In this document: positions 6,628 to 10,089 of the stretch, in pieces
How the letters are laid out: every line of letters starts with the position of its first letter
Numbering within the stretch: position 1 is the stretch's first letter
Source: an uncultured bacterium
GTDB taxonomy: Bacteria; Bacillota; Clostridia; Lachnospirales; Lachnospiraceae
Assembly (NCBI GenBank): GCA_905214675.1
Contig: CAJMMS010000063.1
Location: 1 to 10,089 of the forward strand
Direction: 5' to 3'
DNA length: 10,089 bases
Made by a program: the position numbers and the translations under genes
The notes under the pieces: generated by a model
The model's database searches: none
Told to the model about the DNA's origin: nothing
Seen by the model: only the letters and a program-made list of their open reading frames with translations

Positions 6628-6852
6628 ATGAGAAAAGAGAACAGGATTTACTGCAACAGTTGCGGAAAAAGAATTGTGGATACGATTGGAAGAGACATGG
6701 AAGAATACATTCATGTGGAAAAAATCTGGGGTTATCCTTCCGGAAAGGACGGAGAATGTCACAGCTTTGATCTGTGTGAAACATGTTATGATAAAATAAC
6801 AGCAGCTTTTCTTCTGAAACCGGAGGTAAAAGAAGAAACCGAACTGCTGTAA
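6628..6852 (+). CDS. Small Cys4 zinc-ribbon-like protein, function unknown
   Basis: A 74-aa protein with two CxxC pairs (C9-C12 and C50-C53) and an additional C44-H45, the layout expected of a small zinc-binding domain. The middle carries EYIHVEKIWGYPSGKDGE, then HSFDLCETCYDKI, and the C-terminus is acidic. I recall similar unnamed proteins in related Clostridia but cannot name a characterised family. Start: GGGGAGGA at 6616-6623 lies 4 bases before ATG 6628, a strong site. It is preceded by 109 non-coding bases after rimI and followed 50 bases later by rnz, so it is probably in the same unit. A nucleic-acid or protein-binding role is inference only. Confidence 0.82.
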   Translation: MRKENRIYCNSCGKRIVDTIGRDMEEYIHVEKIWGYPSGKDGECHSFDLCETCYDKITAAFLLKPEVKEETELL

Positions 6853-6902
6853 AATGAGAAAAACGAAAGAAAAGAGACTGAAGAAAGAGTAAGGGAAAAA
6901 CA

Positions 6903-7814
6903 ATGCTTGATGTTTGTTTGCTTGGATGCGGCGGTATGATGCCGCTTCCGAGACGTTGGCTGACAGCACTGATGCTGCGATACAATGGAAGCAGCATTTT
7001 AATTGACTGCGGCGAAGGAACGCAGATTGCGATCAAGGAAAAGGGATGGAGCTTCAAACCGATCGACGTAATCTGTTTTACACATTATCATGGAGATCAT
7101 ATCAGCGGGCTTCCGGGCCTGCTTTTGTCGATGGGAAATGCAGAACGCCATGAACCTCTGACTTTGATCGGACCAAAAGGGCTGGAACGTGTGGTGAATG
7201 CACTTCGCACGATCGCACCGGAACTGCCTTTTGAAATATATTACAAAGAAATCCGGGGAGCAGAAGAAACGTTTGAAATGGATGGCTATCGGATCCGGGC
7301 CTTCCGCGTGAACCACAATGTTCTCTGCTATGGCTATACCATGGAGATCGACCGTGCCGGAAAATTTGATGTAGAGCGGGCAAAAGCGGCCAATATTCCA
7401 CTGCGTTGCTGGAATCCACTCCAGAAGGGAAATGTTGTCGAATTTGAAGGGGTACGTTATACACCGGACATGGTGCTTGGAGAGGCGAGAAAAGGGATCA
7501 AACTGACCTACACGACCGACACCAGACCGACCAGATCCATTGTCGAAAATGCCAGGAATTCAGACCTGTTTATCTGTGAAGGAATGTATGGAGAGGACGA
7601 TAAAAAGGTCAAGGCACTGGAACATAAACATATGATGTTCAAAGAAGCGGCAACCCTTGCGTCGGAGGCAGAAGTATCCGAGTTATGGCTGACGCATTAC
7701 AGTCCGTCATTAGTGCGTCCGGAAGAATTTATGGACGGTGTGCGTGCCATTTTCCCGCATGCTTATCCGGGAAAAGACGGGAAAAGCACCGTACTGTCTT
7801 TTGCAGAGGAATGA
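6903..7814 (+). CDS. rnz: Ribonuclease Z (tRNA 3'-processing endonuclease)
   Basis: A metallo-beta-lactamase fold hydrolase that cuts pre-tRNA just after the discriminator base, needed for tRNAs without encoded CCA. The 303-aa length matches the short RNase Z form. The zinc-binding signature HYHGDH (61-66: H61, H63, D65, H66) follows the family's DCGEGTQ (35-41). Other expected ligands are present: H138 in VNHNV, D206 in TYTTDTRPT, and H265 in LTHYSP. The helix with EHKHM (240-244) is the usual H-x-H segment before the final histidine. Start: ATG 6903 with AAGGG at 6891-6895. Other beta-lactamase-fold nucleases are possible, but DCGEGTQ plus the spacing make RNase Z the best call. It is embedded between t6A genes and shortly upstream of two CCA-less tRNA genes. 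Confidence 0.9.
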   Translation: MLDVCLLGCGGMMPLPRRWLTALMLRYNGSSILIDCGEGTQIAIKEKGWSFKPIDVICFTHYHGDHISGLPGLLLSMGNAERHEPLTLIGPKGLERVVNALRTIAPELPFEIYYKEIRGAEETFEMDGYRIRAFRVNHNVLCYGYTMEIDRAGKFDVERAKAANIPLRCWNPLQKGNVVEFEGVRYTPDMVLGEARKGIKLTYTTDTRPTRSIVENARNSDLFICEGMYGEDDKKVKALEHKHMMFKEAATLASEAEVSELWLTHYSPSLVRPEEFMDGVRAIFPHAYPGKDGKSTVLSFAEE

Positions 7815-7816
7815 CG

Positions 7817-7863
7817 GTCAGATGGAAAAGAACAGCCCGGCAGATCATAAGTCCGGGTCTGAC
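7817..7863 (+). other. Stem-loop in the rnz-tsaD gap
   Basis: GTCAGA (7817-7822) pairs with TCTGAC (7858-7863), stacked directly on CCGGG (7853-7857) pairing with CCCGG (7836-7840); 13 nt bulge on the 5' side. No T-run follows, so it is unlikely to terminate. It ends 22 nt before tsaD and could affect mRNA stability or processing between rnz and tsaD. Confidence 0.4.
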
Positions 7864-7885
7864 ATAAAGGAAGGATAGATACGAG

Positions 7886-8914
7886 ATGGAAGAAAAGAAA
7901 GATGTACTGATTCTGGGAATCGAAAGTTCCTGCGATGAAACGGCAGCTTCTGTTGTAAAAAATGGAAGAACGGTTTTATCCAATGTTATTTCCTCTCAGA
8001 TTGAACTGCACAAACTTTACGGCGGCGTAGTGCCGGAAATTGCGTCCAGAAAACATATCGAAAAGATCAATCAGGTCATTACAGAGGCTCTTGAAGAAGC
8101 AAACGTTACACTGGATGATCTGGATGCGATCGCAGTAACCTATGGACCGGGACTGGTTGGAGCTTTGCTGGTAGGCGTAGCCGAAGCAAAGGCGATCAGT
8201 TATGCAAAAAATCTGCCTCTGGTAGGTGTGCATCATATTGAGGGTCATATTTCTGCAAACTATATCGAACATCCGGATCTGGAGCCGCCGTTTGCGTGTC
8301 TGGTCGTGTCCGGAGGTCATACGCATCTGGTTGTAGTGAAAGATTACGGAAAATACGAAATCCTCGGGCGTACCAGAGATGATGCGGCCGGAGAAGCTTT
8401 TGATAAGGTAGCCCGTGCGATCGGACTTGGCTATCCGGGTGGTCCGAAGATCGATAAACTTGCAAAAGAAGGAAATCCGCTGGCGATTTCCTTCCCGAAA
8501 GCAAAAGTGGCAGATGCACCGTACGATTTCAGTTTCAGTGGCCTGAAATCAGCAGTCCTGAATTATCTGAATGGATGTAAAATGAAAAATCAGCCGATCG
8601 TAGAGGCAGATGTGGCAGCTTCTTTCCAGAAAGCAGTTGTCGATGTTCTGGTAGAACATTCCATGTGGGCAATCGATGAGTATGGATTTGATAAATTCGC
8701 CATTGCAGGGGGTGTTGCGTCTAATTCAGCCCTTCGCGCAGCAATGGAAGAAGCCTGTGCAAAGAAAGGGATTAAATTTTATCATCCGTCCCCGATTTTC
8801 TGTACGGACAATGCAGCGATGATCGGAGTGGCCGGATATTATGAATATATGGCAGGAACCAGATCCGGGCTGGATCTGAATGCAGTTCCGAACCTGAAAC
8901 TGGGGGAGCGGTAA
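7886..8914 (+). CDS. tsaD: TsaD, tRNA N6-threonylcarbamoyladenosine transferase
   Basis: TsaD transfers the threonylcarbamoyl group from threonylcarbamoyl-AMP (made by TsaC) onto A37 of ANN-decoding tRNAs, together with TsaB and TsaE. The length is 342 aa, normal. The N-terminal ILGIESSCDETAASVV (9-24) is diagnostic. The metal-binding pair is H117 and H121 in HHIEGH. VSGGHT (141-146), RDDAAGEAFDK (164-174), FSFSGLK and the C-terminal FCTDNAAMI complete the family set. Start: ATG 7886 with AAAGGAAGGA at 7866-7875. Its stop abuts the ispD start (TAAATG). It is separated from tsaE-tsaB by rimI, the Cys4 protein and rnz, but all are on the same strand. Confidence 0.98.
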   Translation: MEEKKDVLILGIESSCDETAASVVKNGRTVLSNVISSQIELHKLYGGVVPEIASRKHIEKINQVITEALEEANVTLDDLDAIAVTYGPGLVGALLVGVAEAKAISYAKNLPLVGVHHIEGHISANYIEHPDLEPPFACLVVSGGHTHLVVVKDYGKYEILGRTRDDAAGEAFDKVARAIGLGYPGGPKIDKLAKEGNPLAISFPKAKVADAPYDFSFSGLKSAVLNYLNGCKMKNQPIVEADVAASFQKAVVDVLVEHSMWAIDEYGFDKFAIAGGVASNSALRAAMEEACAKKGIKFYHPSPIFCTDNAAMIGVAGYYEYMAGTRSGLDLNAVPNLKLGER

Positions 8915-9631
8915 ATGAAGGAGAAGTACACAGCGATCGTTCTGGCAGCAGGGAGCGGCAAAAGAATGCACAGCCAGATACAGAAGCAGTATATGGATCT
9001 GCTCGGAAAGCCGGTATTATATTACGCACTCAGACAATTTGAAGACTGTGATTTTATAGATGAAGTGATACTGGTCACGAAAAAAGATGAGATCGCATAC
9101 TGCAGAGAACAGATTGTGGAGCCATATCATTTTCAGAAAGTAAAATCTGTGATCGAAGGAGGAGCAGAACGCTATCTTTCGGTATATAATGCCCTGAAAA
9201 CTGCAGGAGCATGTGATTATATCTATATCCATGACGGGGCAAGACCGTTTGTAAGTCAGGAAATGCTGCTGCGTTTAAAAGAGGCAGTGTGCACTTACGG
9301 TGCGTGTGTGGCAGCAGTGCCTTCAAAAGATACCCTGAAACTGGCGGATGAAGCATTGTTTGCGAAAGAAACATTAAAACGAAGCGAGGTCTGGAACATC
9401 CAGACTCCGCAGGTTTTTGCGTGTGCAGATATTTTGAATGCCTATGAGAAACTGATGCACGAAGATCATGCCAAAATGGGGATCACCGATGATGCAATGG
9501 TACTGGAAAAGATGACAGACCGGAAAGTAAAACTGGTGGAAGGCTCTTATTATAATATCAAGATCACAACACCGGAAGATCTGGATATTGCGGAAATCTT
9601 TGCAAAAAAGTGCAATTTACAGGAAAGTTGA
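8915..9631 (+). CDS. ispD: IspD, 2-C-methyl-D-erythritol 4-phosphate cytidylyltransferase
   Basis: IspD transfers CMP from CTP to MEP, an early step of the MEP isoprenoid pathway. The product is 238 aa, as usual. Motifs: nucleotide-binding LAAGSGKRM (10-18); KQYMDLLGKPV (24-34); GGAERYLSVYNAL (82-94), the family's GG-x-E-R-x-x-S-V segment; HDGARPFV (106-113); QTPQVF; TDDAMV; and the near-terminal NIKITTPEDL. Related cytidylyltransferases such as TarI share part of this, so a ribitol-phosphate enzyme is an alternative, but no teichoic-acid partner gene is visible here. Start: ATG 8915 directly follows the tsaD TAA; GGGGGAG at 8902-8908 lies inside tsaD. No intrinsic terminator follows, only A-rich sequence before the tRNA promoter. 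Confidence 0.9.
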   Translation: MKEKYTAIVLAAGSGKRMHSQIQKQYMDLLGKPVLYYALRQFEDCDFIDEVILVTKKDEIAYCREQIVEPYHFQKVKSVIEGGAERYLSVYNALKTAGACDYIYIHDGARPFVSQEMLLRLKEAVCTYGACVAAVPSKDTLKLADEALFAKETLKRSEVWNIQTPQVFACADILNAYEKLMHEDHAKMGITDDAMVLEKMTDRKVKLVEGSYYNIKITTPEDLDIAEIFAKKCNLQES

Positions 9632-9659
9632 AAAAAACAAAAAAATATCAAAAAAAGTG

Positions 9660-9688
9660 TTGACAAAACGAAACTTGAATGATATTAT
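9660..9688 (+). promoter_or_regulatory. Promoter of the tRNA-Ser pair
   Basis: A perfect TTGACA (9660-9665), a 17-bp spacer and TATTAT (9683-9688, five of six consensus bases), in an A-rich upstream context (9631-9656) that could act as an UP element. The start would be near 9695, a dozen bases before the first tRNA. Confidence 0.88.
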
Positions 9689-9707
9689 TAGTTTCGCTGA
9701 TTGCACT

Positions 9708-9793
9708 GGAGAGGTATCGAAGTGGTCATAACGAGGCGGTCTTGAAAACCGTTTGTCCGCAAGGGCGCGTGGGTTCGAATCCCACCCTCTCCG
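9708..9793 (+). tRNA. tRNA-Ser(UGA)
   Basis: An 86-nt class II tRNA. The acceptor arms GGAGAGG (9708-9714) and CCTCTCC (9786-9792) pair perfectly, with discriminator G9793. The anticodon loop CTTGAAA (9741-9747) gives anticodon TGA at 9743-9745, which reads UCA. A long variable arm (GTCC...GGGC type) and a GTTCGAAT T-loop are present. CCA is not encoded; TTT follows. Confidence 0.97.
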
Positions 9794-9849
9794 TTTATCA
9801 CATGAGAATATCGTGTGATTAATATAATAATGAATTGCTATTCGAGCAA
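9794..9849 (+). other. Spacer between tRNAs with two small stem-loops
   Basis: Arms 9794-9802 and 9814-9822 pair at 8 of 9 positions, and TTGCT (9835-9839) pairs with AGCAA (9845-9849) around ATTCG. A TATAAT occurs at 9823-9828 but no acceptable -35 is found. The two tRNAs are therefore probably cotranscribed, with the stem-loops in the processed spacer. Confidence 0.4.
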
Positions 9850-9853
9850 CTAT

Positions 9854-9943
9854 GGAGAAATACCCAAGCTGGCCGAAGGGGCTCCCCTGGAAAGGGAGTA
9901 GGTCGTTAACAGCGGCGCGAGGGTTCAAATCCCTCTTTCTCCG
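9854..9943 (+). tRNA. tRNA-Ser(GGA)
   Basis: A 90-nt class II tRNA. The acceptor arms GGAGAAA (9854-9860) and TTTCTCC (9936-9942) pair perfectly, with discriminator G9943. The anticodon stem CTCCC/GGGAG encloses CTGGAAA (9887-9893), giving anticodon GGA at 9889-9891, which reads UCC and UCU. A long variable arm and a GTTCAAAT T-loop are present. CCA is not encoded; TTC follows. The anticodon loop has A at position 37, as does that of the preceding tRNA. Confidence 0.97.
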
Positions 9944-10014
9944 TTCGACAAACTTCTTTGAAAAAGTACTTGACAAAGTATATCGGGTGCGATAAAATAC
10001 AGAAGTTCGTCAAA
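9944..10014. repeat. Imperfect inverted repeat bracketing the right-hand promoter
   Basis: TTCGACAAACTTCT (9944-9957) and AGAAGTTCGTCAAA (10001-10014) are complementary at 12 of 14 positions, with 43 bp between the arms. The interval contains the promoter at 9970-9998. On a minus-strand RNA both mismatches become G-U pairs. The left arm begins directly after the discriminator base of tRNA-Ser(GGA). Confidence 0.55.
9970..9998 (+). promoter_or_regulatory. Strong promoter reading out of the window
   Basis: A perfect TTGACA (9970-9975), a 17-bp spacer and TAAAAT (9993-9998, five of six). Transcription would start near 10005 and run off the right edge. It lies 26 bp after the second tRNA and may serve a following gene or RNA. 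Confidence 0.85.
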
Positions 10015-10016
10015 AG

Positions 10017-10089
10017 ATGCAGAAACAACGGAACCTGAGAGATACAGGCAGTCGGGGAATCATCCAGACGATCCGGGGACGGAATCAAA
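10017..10089 (+). CDS. Possible 5' end of a gene, cut by the window edge
   Basis: ATG 10017 opens a frame that stays open for the remaining 24 codons (MQKQRNLRDTGSRGIIQTIR and on). There is no proper ribosome binding site, and the ATG would be only about 12 bases from the predicted transcription start. Another frame is also open to the edge. The stretch may equally be a 5' leader or the start of a non-coding RNA. No known RNA family is recognised in the visible part. Confidence 0.2.
   Translation, partial: MQKQRNLRDTGSRGIIQTIRGRNQ

Noticed and set aside
6854..6892. 12-codon basic frame between the Cys4 gene and rnz
   Set aside because: No ribosome binding site, low complexity (AAA/GAA-rich), and it overlaps the region just upstream of the rnz start; probably chance.
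9617..9976. Minus-strand frame of 119 codons with GWDSNPRALADKRF-like and KRDLNPRAAV segments
   Set aside because: It is antisense to the two tRNA-Ser genes; such translations are a well-known false protein produced by reading tRNA genes on the wrong strand.
9906..10088. Minus-strand frame containing KEGFEPSRR
   Set aside because: Also antisense to tRNA-Ser(GGA) and to the promoter region; no ribosome binding site or family resemblance.
9940..10089. Possible integration (att) site at the 3' end of tRNA-Ser
   Set aside because: tRNA-Ser genes are common targets, but no repeated copy of the tRNA 3' end and no integrase gene are visible in the window.
10000..10089. T-box leader or start of tmRNA/SRP RNA
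   Set aside because: No T-box core, no recognisable tmRNA or SRP signature in the visible 85 bases.
1..10089. CRISPR arrays, insertion sequences, phage or defence genes
   Set aside because: No regularly spaced repeats, terminal inverted repeats with transposase, or defence-type domains were found; nearly all coding capacity is housekeeping.

Overview
The window looks like a core chromosomal segment of a Firmicute of class Clostridia, most likely Lachnospiraceae (Blautia/Dorea/Ruminococcus-like). This rests on overall gene style, on tRNA genes without encoded CCA, on an FMN riboswitch driving ribU, and on a tsaE-tsaB-rimI...tsaD run. The species is not identifiable from the sequence alone. 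All convincing genes are on the + strand and tightly packed. No mobile element, CRISPR array or phage gene is visible.

Layout. Positions 1-400 hold no convincing gene: an unassigned minus-strand open frame at the left edge, a near-perfect hairpin (179-208) and a possible promoter. Next is tex (401-2551), an RNA-binding transcription accessory protein. A strong promoter (2569-2596), an FMN riboswitch (2611-2720) and an intrinsic terminator (2742-2775) precede ribU (2869-3504), the riboflavin-binding subunit of an ECF transporter. A 14-bp perfect inverted repeat separates ribU from a NUDIX hydrolase resembling ADP-ribose pyrophosphatase (3655-4263).

A TGn-extended -10 promoter (4258-4286), whose -35 overlaps the NUDIX stop codon, begins a long compact unit with a structured leader. 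The genes are a YcxB-like membrane protein, tsaE, tsaB, rimI, a small Cys4 zinc-ribbon-like protein, ribonuclease Z, tsaD and ispD (4422-9631). Several junctions overlap or abut: ycxB/tsaE share ATGA, tsaB/rimI overlap by 8 nt, and tsaD/ispD are joined as TAAATG. Two serine tRNA genes, tRNA-Ser(UGA) and tRNA-Ser(GGA), follow behind a strong promoter. Another strong promoter (9970-9998), bracketed by an imperfect inverted repeat, then points out of the window.

The unifying theme is tRNA maturation. TsaE, TsaB and TsaD form the t6A37 threonylcarbamoyl-transfer machinery (TsaC is not in the window). RNase Z trims tRNA 3' ends, which matters for the two adjacent CCA-less tRNA genes. IspD makes an intermediate of the MEP isoprenoid pathway, which also supplies the dimethylallyl group for i6A on UNN-reading tRNAs. 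The window is largely a well-known kind of locus. The less explained parts are the two leader regions (4287-4421 and 10000-10089), the large hairpin at 3538-3590, the small Cys4 protein and the left edge.
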